This document shows positions 15,456 to 24,322 of a DNA stretch of 59,188 nt, piece after piece. Each line of letters begins with the position of its first letter. Position 1 is the first letter of the stretch. The stretch is taken from NCBI GenBank assembly GCA_030653035.1, contig JAUSAB010000099.1:1-59188 (forward strand), given 5' to 3'. The DNA comes from Desulfocapsaceae bacterium (lineage in GTDB: Bacteria; Desulfobacterota; Desulfobulbia; Desulfobulbales; Desulfocapsaceae). A program made the position numbers and the translations under genes. The notes under the pieces were generated by a model. It did no database searches. It worked only from the letters and a program-made list of their open reading frames with translations, and had not been told where the DNA came from.

Positions 15456-17852
15456 TTACTTTTCTGAAAAAAGATCTGTCAAATCATCCAAATCCCCGGA
15501 AGGTGCGCCCTCTCCCTCATGCCTTGCCATCAAATCAACGATCAATCGCTGTTGCCAGAGTAATACCGCACCCGTCTCTTTAAAAAGGATCTGTTCCCGT
15601 CCATCACCAGGGACCGTTTTTCTCTGACACATCTGTTCAAGTTTATCACAGAGAGACTGTAACAATGTCAATGCTTCAGCGTCCGCCACCGTTCGATACG
15701 TATCAATATACTGGCCAACGGTTAGCAAAAGCTGCAACAGAGTATTTTTAACATACTGCTCCTGCCGCCCCCCCTGACGTAATTTATTGATTTCTACAAA
15801 AAAGGCGGGAAAAGCAATTTCATATTTCTTCAAAAGGATTGAGGTAACACATTCCCGAACACCTATAAAAGCTTGTTGTTCTAAGGTATCAAAATCAATC
15901 GCACCCGATTCAGGCTCAACAGGAAGCTCATCAACTGGGACATCATCACCAACAGGCTCAAAGACGATCCCCAGATCTTCTTTTCTTGCCTCAACAGAAC
16001 GTTCCGCACTCTCCCCTTCAAAAATAATATCAGCACCCGCAAGCTTATCAATATCCTCGCTTACTGCCAATATCTCTGAAGTGAATACTTCTTGTTCTTC
16101 GGTAAAGCCGACTGGTGTTCTTTCTTCACTCTTACTTACATCATTCTTCTCTGAAAAAGCTTCAGCAGATGACACTGCCTCTTGGACATCATCAGTAACA
16201 TGAAAGGCACTTCCCTGAGATGCTTCTTCAATCTCTGCGCCAAAAAAGGAGTGAAGCCTATCTTCAAGATCAAATTCTTCCTCATCAGGCGCAGCGACAA
16301 ATTCTGCTTCACGAAAACCATACGTTTCATCACTAAATGCCAGGGCAGGAGCCAATCCTCCTTCCTCTCGGGGCAAAGCTGCCTCACCTGATTCATCATC
16401 CGCTTCTGTCTCTACATCAACACCTGGAACAACCGGAGTGCCGGTAAATGAAGAGGCAACTAATGGTTTTTCAGAGAGGACATCTTCTGCATAGACACTC
16501 TGCCCACTGGTCTCAGCCAAAGCCGGCGCCAAAGATCCAGCCTGAAGAGGCAATGCCTTTTCATCGGAGTCATCGTCAGCCTCCGTTTCCACCTCAACAC
16601 CCGACAAGGCAAGATCTGTAGATACCTCAGCACCTGCAAGATCAGGTTCTTCAGCATTGCCAAACAATGCATCCAGCCGGGAACTTACCTCAGGGCCTTC
16701 TTCCGCACCAGCAAAGTTCCCTCCCACGGCAAGGACACTCTGCTCTGCCACAGCCTTTTCTTCACCCAGAAAACTGGCAACGCTCTTGTCAACATCATCC
16801 TTAACAGCCTCAGCATCCTCACTAAAACCACGGACGTCTTCAGGCATATCAGCAAATGCCGGAGCAAAAACGCCACCTTCTTCATCCGATTCTTCTTCCT
16901 CTCCCTCCCCTTCACCTGCCAGAGACGCTGTATCATTAACTGGAACTACTACTTCAGAGGCTACTGCTGCAATAACCGATTTAAAGGCATTAAATTTTTT
17001 AACCTCAGCCAAAAGAATTTCTTTTTCCTGATCCCCTGACAAAACCTCATTGTATGTTTTCTCCAACCCTTTGCAAAAAGAATGCAAAAGCTTAAAAGCA
17101 TCAGGGTGGGCATTGCTTTTTGCAGAGCGGATATAATTACCAAGGGCACCAATACCCTGCAGAAAGATTAGTTTTGCTCGGTTTTCGCTGAAAACTTTTT
17201 CCAGCTTGCTTACCTCTTCACTCAAACGAACAAGCTCGCTATCACTAATTTCCCAATCTATACCCAGCACAATCGCCTTCAAATTCGTTAAAACATTCCT
17301 TTGCCCTTGGGAAGACGGCAAAGCAACAGCAGCAGGCACAACGACTTGGGGCCGAGCAGCAACCGGACTTTCAGCCGCCTTATTTCTCTCGTTGGAGGCA
17401 GGAGCTATCTGGGCCTTGAACTGATCAAATCTTTTAACGTCCTGGAGCAATAACTGTTTTTTCTCTTCTTCACTCATCGATACAGAAGAGACTATTTTTT
17501 CTAGATTAGAATAGAACGTGAGAAGTAATTTAATGGCATTGGGATGAGAATGTGCTTTTTCTGCAAAAATATATCGACCAATCTTCTCCAACGCCTGGAT
17601 ATAAACCAGATTAATCTTGTTCCCTGCCCAAATATCTTTTAAATCTTGGAGTTCGCTATGTAACTGATGGAGGATATCATCTGTTATCTCCCAATCAATC
17701 GACAGAATAATTGTCTTAAGCTTGGCAATGGGGGAATCGTTATCACCAAGGGGTTCAAACAAATCCACATACCCCGTTGAGAATGATTCATTATACTCAT
17801 CCGCACCAACGGTCAGATCATCGTCGTATTGACGTCCAGTTTGTTGTGCCAC
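15456..17852 (-). CDS. 798-aa repeat protein, probable partner of the MglA-like GTPase
   Basis: Not recognised as a named family. Two clearly homologous helical units of about 110 residues occupy about 41-150 and 184-294; each opens with a LK.I.L.IDWEI motif and ends ..F..FK..IA. A third, more divergent unit lies at about 665-780. Between them is a long acidic low-complexity region (about 300-640) with its own tandem repeat around VETEADD and APALA. No signal peptide or membrane segment is present, so it is cytoplasmic. A GTG start at 17852 lies 12 bases after the GTPase stop. Position and domain layout suggest a scaffold or effector of the GTPase; that is inference. Confidence 0.85.
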   Translation of the reverse strand: MAQQTGRQYDDDLTVGADEYNESFSTGYVDLFEPLGDNDSPIAKLKTIILSIDWEITDDILHQLHSELQDLKDIWAGNKINLVYIQALEKIGRYIFAEKAHSHPNAIKLLLTFYSNLEKIVSSVSMSEEEKKQLLLQDVKRFDQFKAQIAPASNERNKAAESPVAARPQVVVPAAVALPSSQGQRNVLTNLKAIVLGIDWEISDSELVRLSEEVSKLEKVFSENRAKLIFLQGIGALGNYIRSAKSNAHPDAFKLLHSFCKGLEKTYNEVLSGDQEKEILLAEVKKFNAFKSVIAAVASEVVVPVNDTASLAGEGEGEEEESDEEGGVFAPAFADMPEDVRGFSEDAEAVKDDVDKSVASFLGEEKAVAEQSVLAVGGNFAGAEEGPEVSSRLDALFGNAEEPDLAGAEVSTDLALSGVEVETEADDDSDEKALPLQAGSLAPALAETSGQSVYAEDVLSEKPLVASSFTGTPVVPGVDVETEADDESGEAALPREEGGLAPALAFSDETYGFREAEFVAAPDEEEFDLEDRLHSFFGAEIEEASQGSAFHVTDDVQEAVSSAEAFSEKNDVSKSEERTPVGFTEEQEVFTSEILAVSEDIDKLAGADIIFEGESAERSVEARKEDLGIVFEPVGDDVPVDELPVEPESGAIDFDTLEQQAFIGVRECVTSILLKKYEIAFPAFFVEINKLRQGGRQEQYVKNTLLQLLLTVGQYIDTYRTVADAEALTLLQSLCDKLEQMCQRKTVPGDGREQILFKETGAVLLWQQRLIVDLMARHEGEGAPSGDLDDLTDLFSEK

Positions 17853-17864
17853 CGTACATTCTCT

Positions 17865-18470
17865 CTAAAGTAATTTTTTCTGTATTGAGACAACAGTCGA
17901 TGAGATTATTTTCTTCAACGTTGCGGCAACATTATATCCTGTAATCGCACTTGCCTCAAAATAGGGGACCTGTAACCTGCTGTTAAGGTCCTGTTGCAGG
18001 ACAGAAATCGGCAAGACAGGAATTCCATGGTCTTTCAAATCCACTTTATTATATTGCATCACCAACGGAATCTTGAAGATAGATTCCTTGTACGATTGCA
18101 GATTCTCATGGAGCTGGTTAAGTGATCGGATATTTTTTTCTCGCTGTTTTTCCATGGCATCGGCGACAAAAACGATTCCATCAACACCTTTTAATACCAG
18201 TTTTCTGGTCGCATTATACTTAACCTGACCAGGAACAGTATAAAGCTGTATTTTAATATCATACCCTTTAATCTGCCCCATATGAAAAGGAAGAAAATCA
18301 AAAAACAAGGTCCGATCGCCGTGGGTCTTCAGGCTCACCATTTCCGACTGGATCTGTTCCCTGAATTTACGATTGATATACTCCAAGTTTGTTGTCTTTC
18401 CACAACGACCAGGCCCGTAATAAACAATCTTGACCTGCACAACCTTGTCTTTCAAGTTGATAAAACTCAA
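17865..18470 (-). CDS. MglA-type small Ras-like GTPase
   Basis: A 201-aa small GTPase. The P-loop GPGRCGKTT spans residues 19-27. The MglA hallmarks LFFDFLP and YTVPGQVKYNATRKLVLKGVDGIVFVAD are present, with the guanine-specificity motif YNKVDL. MglA proteins set cell polarity, motility or pilus position in Myxococcus and relatives, toggled by an MglB roadblock GAP. Here a roadblock protein is encoded just upstream and a large repeat protein just downstream. A TTG start at 18470 is preceded by a G-rich stretch. The family is firm; the process controlled is unknown. Confidence 0.92.
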   Translation of the reverse strand: MSFINLKDKVVQVKIVYYGPGRCGKTTNLEYINRKFREQIQSEMVSLKTHGDRTLFFDFLPFHMGQIKGYDIKIQLYTVPGQVKYNATRKLVLKGVDGIVFVADAMEKQREKNIRSLNQLHENLQSYKESIFKIPLVMQYNKVDLKDHGIPVLPISVLQQDLNSRLQVPYFEASAITGYNVAATLKKIISSTVVSIQKKLL

Positions 18471-18555
18471 CCCGCCACCCCCAAACTTTTATTTCAGTAA
18501 TCCATGACAAATGAACGATCTTTCTTCAATAACAGTGCTCAATCTTGAAAATTCC

Positions 18556-18957
18556 CTAATCCTGTCTTGCCCAAACCTTCTGGATCTGCTCAATGGCCTC
18601 AACTACATTAAGCCTGAGAAAACCCAAAGAGATGTCCCTGCCGAACATGGATATCAATAAAAGCTCATCATCAATCTTGCTGAAATGGATATTGGAATCC
18701 TGGCCCTTATGAAAAAGAAGTGAAAACTCAGTTTCACCAACTAATTTCGCCATGGCATCCACGGTTGCAAAATTCCCAGCAGCCAATGCGGCAAATGAAT
18801 AAATATCATATTTGCTCTTTCCATTATCCTTAACAGTGATAATATTCCCCGCCATATCGATGATAATGGCACAATCGACACCGAGCTTGATCAACTTCTG
18901 GAACAAAATCTCCTCAATTTGTTCAAGCTGTTCCTGACTTACAATACCATAATTCAT
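18556..18957 (-). CDS. Roadblock/LC7-domain protein (MglB-like)
   Basis: A 133-aa single-domain roadblock/LC7 protein (GVDCAIIIDMAGNIITV, SFAALAAGNFATVDAMAKLVGE, LLLISMFGRDISLGFLRL). Such proteins dimerise and act as GAPs or adaptors of MglA-like GTPases. The ATG at 18957 follows GAGGTAGAGT, a good ribosome site. First gene of a three-gene leftward operon; the GTPase gene starts 85 bases downstream. It is shorter than M. xanthus MglB (159 aa). Role inferred from family and position. Confidence 0.9.
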   Translation of the reverse strand: MNYGIVSQEQLEQIEEILFQKLIKLGVDCAIIIDMAGNIITVKDNGKSKYDIYSFAALAAGNFATVDAMAKLVGETEFSLLFHKGQDSNIHFSKIDDELLLISMFGRDISLGFLRLNVVEAIEQIQKVWARQD

Positions 18958-19465
18958 ACTCTACCTCTTGTTCTTGATTGAAGCCCGCCAGAATCGGGAA
19001 CCTGCTTTTTCTCAATCCATACACTGCAAACAGCATGAATATCGAAACAGCTCAAAGCGCACAACTCACTGTCGATTGTAATTAATTAGTACGTCAACAA
19101 ATTCAACAATACGCTATACAAGTCTCTCTTTATAAAAAGTAATACATTATTATATACATACATTATTTGTCAGTATATGACAGATTTTTTTTAAGATGAA
19201 ACTTCTTTTTTATTGATTGACAGACATCAATACCACCCATAAAAACATTCAACTTCCCAGCAACATTTTTTCTTCCTTCCTACACGACATAAAAGAGCCC
19301 AATATATGTTAAAATTGTTTATTTAGACCAGTTAACGCAAAGAATCCAAACAAACACATACGTAAACTGTATCCTACATTAAAAGAAAAAAGCAAACATT
19401 TCTCTTACATTTTCAACATTGCGACAAAAAATCATATCTGCTAACAAAGAGATGGAGGAAATCTC
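18958..19465. other. 508-base AT-rich divergent intergenic region
   Basis: Separates the leftward roadblock operon from rightward tatD and must hold both promoters. It is AT-rich. A small inverted repeat TGTCA-gtat-a-TGACA at 19169-19182, followed by a T run, could be a weak terminator or protein site. No ORF, RNA gene or clear consensus promoter was found. Confidence 0.5.
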
Positions 19466-20308
19466 GTGAAAAAAACTGATTCACTTCCCTTACTCACCCA
19501 AAACACCTATCTCATCGACAGTCATTGCCATCTTGACATGGATGCCTACGAAAACGACCTTGATAGTATTCTGGAGCAGGCATATCAAAACCATATTCGT
19601 ACCGTCATCAGTATCGGCATTGACGAAAAAAGTTCGCAGCAGGCTATCGCTCTGGCAAAGAAATACAACATGATTAAAGCCACCATCGGCATCCACCCCC
19701 ATGATGTAGGCCATATTCATCCCCAGACCCTGGATATCATGGCCGATCTTGCTGAAAAGAACCGTAACTATGTTGTGGGTTATGGCGAGATTGGACTTGA
19801 CTATGCCAAACACTATAGCCCCCCGGATATACAACGCCGGCATTTTTGTTCCCAATTAGCCTTGGCCAAAGAGCTACAACTTCCAGTTATCATCCATGAC
19901 CGTGACGCCCATGATGACACCCTGCGCATTTTACGGCAAGCAGCTCCTTTTCCGCATGGCGGGGTCATGCATTGTTTCTCAGGTGATATGAACATGGCCA
20001 GACAGGTGCTGGATATAGGTTTCCTGATTTCGATTCCAGGGGTTGTTACTTTCAAAAATGCGGTTGACCTCCAGGAGGTTGCAAGACTCACCCCCCTGAC
20101 ATCCCTGCTTCTCGAAACAGATGGCCCCTTTCTCACCCCTGCTCCTTGGCGCGGCAAACGTAACGAGCCCACTTTCCTGCTTCATACTGCCCAGAATGTC
20201 GCTGATTTGCGGGAAATTTCAATCAATGAAGTTGCAAGACAAACCAGTGCCAATGCCATAAAACTTTTCCGGCTCTCTACCGATTTACAGGTGGAACCAA
20301 CACATTGA
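19466..20308 (+). CDS. tatD: TatD-family metal-dependent deoxyribonuclease
   Basis: A 280-aa TIM-barrel hydrolase. Metal ligands are visible: the opening IDSHCHLD, GEIGLDY, VIIHDRDAHDD, MHCFSGD, and LLETDGPFLTP with the late Asp. The usual C-terminus NEVARQTSANAIKLF is present. TatD enzymes act as Mg-dependent 3'-5' exonucleases or D-aminoacyl-type hydrolases; the precise role in this lineage is open. A GTG start at 19466 is supported by GGAGGA at 19454-19459. It is followed 12 bases later by yggS. Confidence 0.93.
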   Translation: MKKTDSLPLLTQNTYLIDSHCHLDMDAYENDLDSILEQAYQNHIRTVISIGIDEKSSQQAIALAKKYNMIKATIGIHPHDVGHIHPQTLDIMADLAEKNRNYVVGYGEIGLDYAKHYSPPDIQRRHFCSQLALAKELQLPVIIHDRDAHDDTLRILRQAAPFPHGGVMHCFSGDMNMARQVLDIGFLISIPGVVTFKNAVDLQEVARLTPLTSLLLETDGPFLTPAPWRGKRNEPTFLLHTAQNVADLREISINEVARQTSANAIKLFRLSTDLQVEPTH

Positions 20309-20320
20309 AGGACGCAAAAG

Positions 20321-21013
20321 ATGATCAATCGCACCCTGCAGGATATCCGCCAGAAAATCACAGAAACTGCCATCCAGTGCGGACGTGACCCGGCCACGAT
20401 CAAACTTGTTGCTGTCTCAAAAAATTTTCCAGTATCCGATATCCAGGAAGCAATACGAGCTGGCCAGTTCCTTTTTGGAGAAAATTATATTCAGGAAGCC
20501 GCACAAAAGAAGACAGAAATCGGCGACACGGCCTCTTTTCATTTTATAGGACACCTGCAAAGCAACAAGGCAAAACTGGCGGCCCAGATCTTTGAAATGA
20601 TTGAGACCATCGATCGTTACAAACTGGCGGCAGCACTTGACAAAGAACTTAAATATCTGGGCAAAACCCTTGATGTCCTTGTCCAGGTCAATATCGGCCA
20701 GGAGCCGCAGAAATCCGGAATCCTTCCCCAAGATACAGAAGAGCTGCTCAAGCGACTTCTCCTGTTATCAAACCTGAAGGTACGCGGACTCATGGCCATC
20801 CCCCCTTATTCTGACAACCCGGAACACACCCGACCGTACTTTAAGACCCTTCGTCTGCTGGCTGAAGAGATGAACAAAAAAAATTACTTTTCAGACAGCA
20901 CCTGCGTGGAATTATCCATGGGGATGTCCAGTGATTACACCATTGCCATTGAGGAAGGCGCCACTTTCATCCGCATAGGGACTGCTCTTTTCGGAAATCG
21001 CCTGGAAAAATAA
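20321..21013 (+). CDS. yggS: YggS-family PLP homeostasis protein
   Basis: A 230-aa alanine-racemase-fold protein that binds PLP and balances B6 vitamers. Motifs: KLVAVSKNFP with the PLP lysine, FGENYIQEA, FHFIGHLQSNKAK, VNIGQEPQKSG, GLMAIPP, LSMGMSSDY and IRIGTALFG. Length and all motifs match the family. It lies 12 bases after tatD, probably cotranscribed, and convergent with the polysaccharide initiator gene. Confidence 0.94.
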   Translation: MINRTLQDIRQKITETAIQCGRDPATIKLVAVSKNFPVSDIQEAIRAGQFLFGENYIQEAAQKKTEIGDTASFHFIGHLQSNKAKLAAQIFEMIETIDRYKLAAALDKELKYLGKTLDVLVQVNIGQEPQKSGILPQDTEELLKRLLLLSNLKVRGLMAIPPYSDNPEHTRPYFKTLRLLAEEMNKKNYFSDSTCVELSMGMSSDYTIAIEEGATFIRIGTALFGNRLEK

Positions 21014-21025
21014 GATCCCCGTTTC

Positions 21026-22441
21026 TTAATACGCCCCATTGCCGCGCCACATACAGCGGACAGTCTTGGCAATAATCTTCAGATCAGTCCACAAAGAGTA
21101 ATTGAGGATATACCAGTCATCCAGCTCGACTCGCTCCTTGTAATCTTCAACATCAGAGCGTCCTCCCACCTGCCAGGGACCAGTGACACCAGGCTTCATG
21201 GAACAATAACGGCCAGCGCTCTCCTTGTAAAAATCGCTTAATTCTCTGGCCACAATAGGCCGCGCCCCAACCACGCTCATCTCTCCCTTCAAGACATTGA
21301 GGAACTGGGGCAGCTCATCAAGACTGGTCTTCCGCAAAAAACGCCCAATCCTGGTCACCCTGGGATCGTCTTTCAACTTAAAGGTCCGCTGCCATTCTGC
21401 ACGCAAATCTGCATTTTCAGCCAGCATGGCCTGCAATTTTTCCTCAGCCCCTGCACACATGGTACGAAACTTCAGACAATCAAACTCCTTGCCGGCGGCA
21501 GCTATCCTTCTGTGACGATAAAAAACCGGCCCCCTGCTTTCCAGTTTAATCAACAAGGCAATAATCAGGGTCAAAGGCAGGGTAAGAAACAGGGCCAAGC
21601 TGGCAAATACCAAATCAAAACCACGCTTCCATTCTGTATTCGGATTGAAATTAAGGATCATCAGATTGCCCAAAGACTGGATCTCGGCGTGATGCAGACC
21701 AAAGGTGTAAAGATCAGGGACCAGATAGATACGTGCCCCCAAAGACCGGCAAGTCCGCAAAATTGTAAAAATCTTTTTTTCAGCCCGCATCGGAAGGGCA
21801 ATATAGACATAATCGATATCATTACAGCTCAAATACTCTTCGATCATCGAGATATCGCCCAATACAGGTTTTCCCATAACCTGCATGGCATCATTTTCTT
21901 TTATCTTATCATCAAAAAAACCAATAACCTCAATACCGGCCCAGGGAATAGCCTCAACCTCCCGGGCCAGCCTTATACCAAGATCACCAGCACCGGCGAT
22001 CACAGCATGTCGAACATTTCTGCCTTGTGATCGATAATATTGGAGAATTTTTCTAGCAATCACATGCAGGACAAAAAGCAGAAGCGGGGTACTCAATGAC
22101 CAGATCATGAATACGACCCGTGAATAGGCGTGGGATATCTTAAAGATAAAAAAATAAAACAATAATACCCCGACCACGGTCCCCCATGCCTTGGCAATAG
22201 CTAGAAATTCCTGATAAAATTTCCATCCCCGCCATGACCGATACAACTGAAAAGACTGAAAACTGATCAGGGACAACACCAGAGTAATCAGCAGAAAGCG
22301 GGTATAATAAAAATTCCATGACACCTGGTACCAGGCAAGGAGAAGCCAGAGATACCCACCCACAACAACAATATCAAGCAAGTGCAAGATCTTGACCATT
22401 GTCGAACTTTGCTCACGCAGATTTGCAGACAGCATATTCAT
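21026..22441 (-). CDS. Polyprenyl-phosphate sugar-1-phosphate transferase (WcaJ/WbaP type)
   Basis: A 471-aa initiating glycosyltransferase that loads the first sugar-1-phosphate onto undecaprenyl phosphate at the inner membrane. The N-terminus has about four hydrophobic helices; a Rossmann-like CoA-binding-type domain follows (HAVIAGAGDLGIRLAREVE). A fifth membrane segment leads into the catalytic domain (GPVFYRHRRIAAAGKEF, CLKFRTM, DELPQFLNVLKGEMSVVGARP, KPGVTGPWQVGGRSD). The layout matches WcaJ/CpsE proteins. It marks the start of the polysaccharide region and probably supplies the first sugar of the repeat unit; which sugar cannot be told. Confidence 0.93.
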   Translation of the reverse strand: MNMLSANLREQSSTMVKILHLLDIVVVGGYLWLLLAWYQVSWNFYYTRFLLITLVLSLISFQSFQLYRSWRGWKFYQEFLAIAKAWGTVVGVLLFYFFIFKISHAYSRVVFMIWSLSTPLLLFVLHVIARKILQYYRSQGRNVRHAVIAGAGDLGIRLAREVEAIPWAGIEVIGFFDDKIKENDAMQVMGKPVLGDISMIEEYLSCNDIDYVYIALPMRAEKKIFTILRTCRSLGARIYLVPDLYTFGLHHAEIQSLGNLMILNFNPNTEWKRGFDLVFASLALFLTLPLTLIIALLIKLESRGPVFYRHRRIAAAGKEFDCLKFRTMCAGAEEKLQAMLAENADLRAEWQRTFKLKDDPRVTRIGRFLRKTSLDELPQFLNVLKGEMSVVGARPIVARELSDFYKESAGRYCSMKPGVTGPWQVGGRSDVEDYKERVELDDWYILNYSLWTDLKIIAKTVRCMWRGNGAY

Positions 22442-22486
22442 GGTCGCTTACAATTTTACCCAAAGGATATATTTCAACCGCATACA

Positions 22487-23458
22487 CTATTTATGGCCCA
22501 CCAACACATCTCTGTGCCTGACCCACCAGGATCTGTGCATACTCAATACAGGCACCAGCCATTGCGGCAACAACTGAAAATGGCGTCCTAATTTATAACC
22601 AAGAAGTTTGAGCATTATTTTCCAGAAGAAACCGGGCAACAATACTCTTTTTTTCACTTTCACAAGATAAGATAATCCAGATTGGACATATTGCCAACCT
22701 CTTCCCTCCGCCCGCCCATAGGTATCAAGCAGCCATCTTTCGGTGACATGCAACACCCCAATATCAAATGAACGCCGGAACTCCTGCAGACACGTATAGT
22801 TATGGGAATGAAAGACCATCGCCTCCGCCACATAGGCAACTTTATATCCATGCATCAACAAGCGGCCAACCGCACAGGTATCCTCACCAAAGATCAATCC
22901 ACTCTTGAAATAATCAATCTCAGCAAGGGCAGTTCGGCGATAGGCCGCAAACGAATTGGAAGCAAAGACAGTTTGCAACCCAAACCGCTCTCGATCAGCA
23001 TAACTGCGCACATCAGTCTGCGGTGGATAATTAAAATAACGCAGATGTGCGGCAAGGGCTGTGGCATCGTGATTTGGCAACTGACGACCATAAGTTACGG
23101 CAAATTTCTCATCTGACAACAGCGGTTCTATAAGTATTGCCAAGGCATCTATGGAGACAGGAACCGCATCTTGCGTCAGGAAGATCAGGATATCGCCCTG
23201 TGCCTTCCTGGCGATCATAGAGCGCGTTCCACCATGATCGAAGTCCTTCTGGAGAACAATCAAGACTTGAGCACCGAACTCTCTGGCAATTGCAACCGTT
23301 TCGTCCTCAGAAGAAGAATCGACGACCAATAGTTCATGAAATAAAACGGTCTGCCGAGAGAGTGCAACAAGAAGTTCTCGTAAAAAAGCAGCGCCATTCC
23401 ACGTAGGAAGTATCACCGACAACAAAGGTCTATTATGAGACGCGCCAGAAGAGAACAT
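22487..23458 (-). CDS. Family 2 glycosyltransferase (rhamnosyltransferase-like)
   Basis: A 323-aa GT-A-fold transferase: LLSVILPTWNGAAFLRELL, VVDSSSEDETV, DFDHGGTRSM, LTQDAVPVS, and a later FGEDTCAVGRLL. The HGGTR segment and ALAILIEPL surroundings resemble rhamnosyltransferases, though specificity is a guess. No membrane segment is clear, so it should act on the cytoplasmic side. The ATG at 23458 is used because the longer frame would overlap the preceding gene and adds a non-family hydrophobic leader. Confidence 0.85.
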   Translation of the reverse strand: MFSSGASHNRPLLSVILPTWNGAAFLRELLVALSRQTVLFHELLVVDSSSEDETVAIAREFGAQVLIVLQKDFDHGGTRSMIARKAQGDILIFLTQDAVPVSIDALAILIEPLLSDEKFAVTYGRQLPNHDATALAAHLRYFNYPPQTDVRSYADRERFGLQTVFASNSFAAYRRTALAEIDYFKSGLIFGEDTCAVGRLLMHGYKVAYVAEAMVFHSHNYTCLQEFRRSFDIGVLHVTERWLLDTYGRAEGRGWQYVQSGLSYLVKVKKRVLLPGFFWKIMLKLLGYKLGRHFQLLPQWLVPVLSMHRSWWVRHRDVLVGHK

Positions 23459-23490
23459 GGAATGTATTGATTTATGAATACAAAAAAGAA

Positions 23491-24306
23491 CTATAAATGA
23501 GCAAATCGCACTAGAAAATACTTCAACCAGGCCCAAACCATATAGGGTGAGGGATGTTTTTTGTACAGCAGGATCTCATTTGCGGCTGCCATACATCGTA
23601 ATTCAACAGGTATTTTCCCTCTTTTTTTATTCCAGCCACGACCATGGAAAGCCAATAGCTTCGGATGATAGAGAAGCTGCCATCCCGCTTTCCTCATGCG
23701 CAGACTGAGTTCGATATCCTCCTTATACAGAAAGAAATCAGGATCAAAAACAGGCCCAGACAGGATCCGCAGGGCGGTCATCCGACAAAAAAGTAACGCT
23801 CCACATAAAGCAGGGACTAATGCCAGGGCATCATATTGTCCCTGGTCTTGCTCTCCCTGGCCTCGATCGAACCAACGACCATACCATTTGCGGAAAATAC
23901 CCGTTGAATCGAGTCTGCCAGTGGGTGCGTTCTGCTTGATATTGAACCCATTTAATTTTCCAGAAACCATCCCTACTTGGGGATTATTCAGACAAATTTC
24001 TAATGATACTTCAATAAAATCAGGAGTTAAAAAGGTGTCGGGATTGAGAAAAACGACAAAATCAGTTTGTGGAGAGACAAACTCCATCCCTAAGTTATTT
24101 GCCCTTGAAAAACCTATATTGCTGGTTTCAACAAGCGTAACTCCTTCTTGCGTACCAAGAGACAAAAGGCTCCTACGATTTTCAGAACCACAATCAACAA
24201 TAATGATTTCCCGCACCGTAACCGTTTGTTCCGCCAGGGCGTCCAAACAACGGGGTAAGACAGAATCCGAATTATGACTGACAATAATCGCAGCTACTTT
24301 TTGCAT
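23491..24306 (-). CDS. Family 2 glycosyltransferase
   Basis: A 271-aa GT2 enzyme with AAIIVSHNSDSVLPRCL, IIVDCGSENRRSL, GFSRANNLGMEF, VVFLNPDTFL, and a catalytic-region FLYKEDIELSLRMRKAGW. The layout matches dTDP-rhamnosyl or similar transferases acting on polyprenyl-linked oligosaccharides. A GTG directly before the ATG at 24306 is an equally possible start. Three consecutive GT2 genes lie here in the same direction with short gaps, so they probably build one repeat unit. Donor and acceptor are unknown. Confidence 0.88.
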   Translation of the reverse strand: MQKVAAIIVSHNSDSVLPRCLDALAEQTVTVREIIIVDCGSENRRSLLSLGTQEGVTLVETSNIGFSRANNLGMEFVSPQTDFVVFLNPDTFLTPDFIEVSLEICLNNPQVGMVSGKLNGFNIKQNAPTGRLDSTGIFRKWYGRWFDRGQGEQDQGQYDALALVPALCGALLFCRMTALRILSGPVFDPDFFLYKEDIELSLRMRKAGWQLLYHPKLLAFHGRGWNKKRGKIPVELRCMAAANEILLYKKHPSPYMVWAWLKYFLVRFAHL

Positions 24307-24322
24307 CACAAAACTCGCAACA

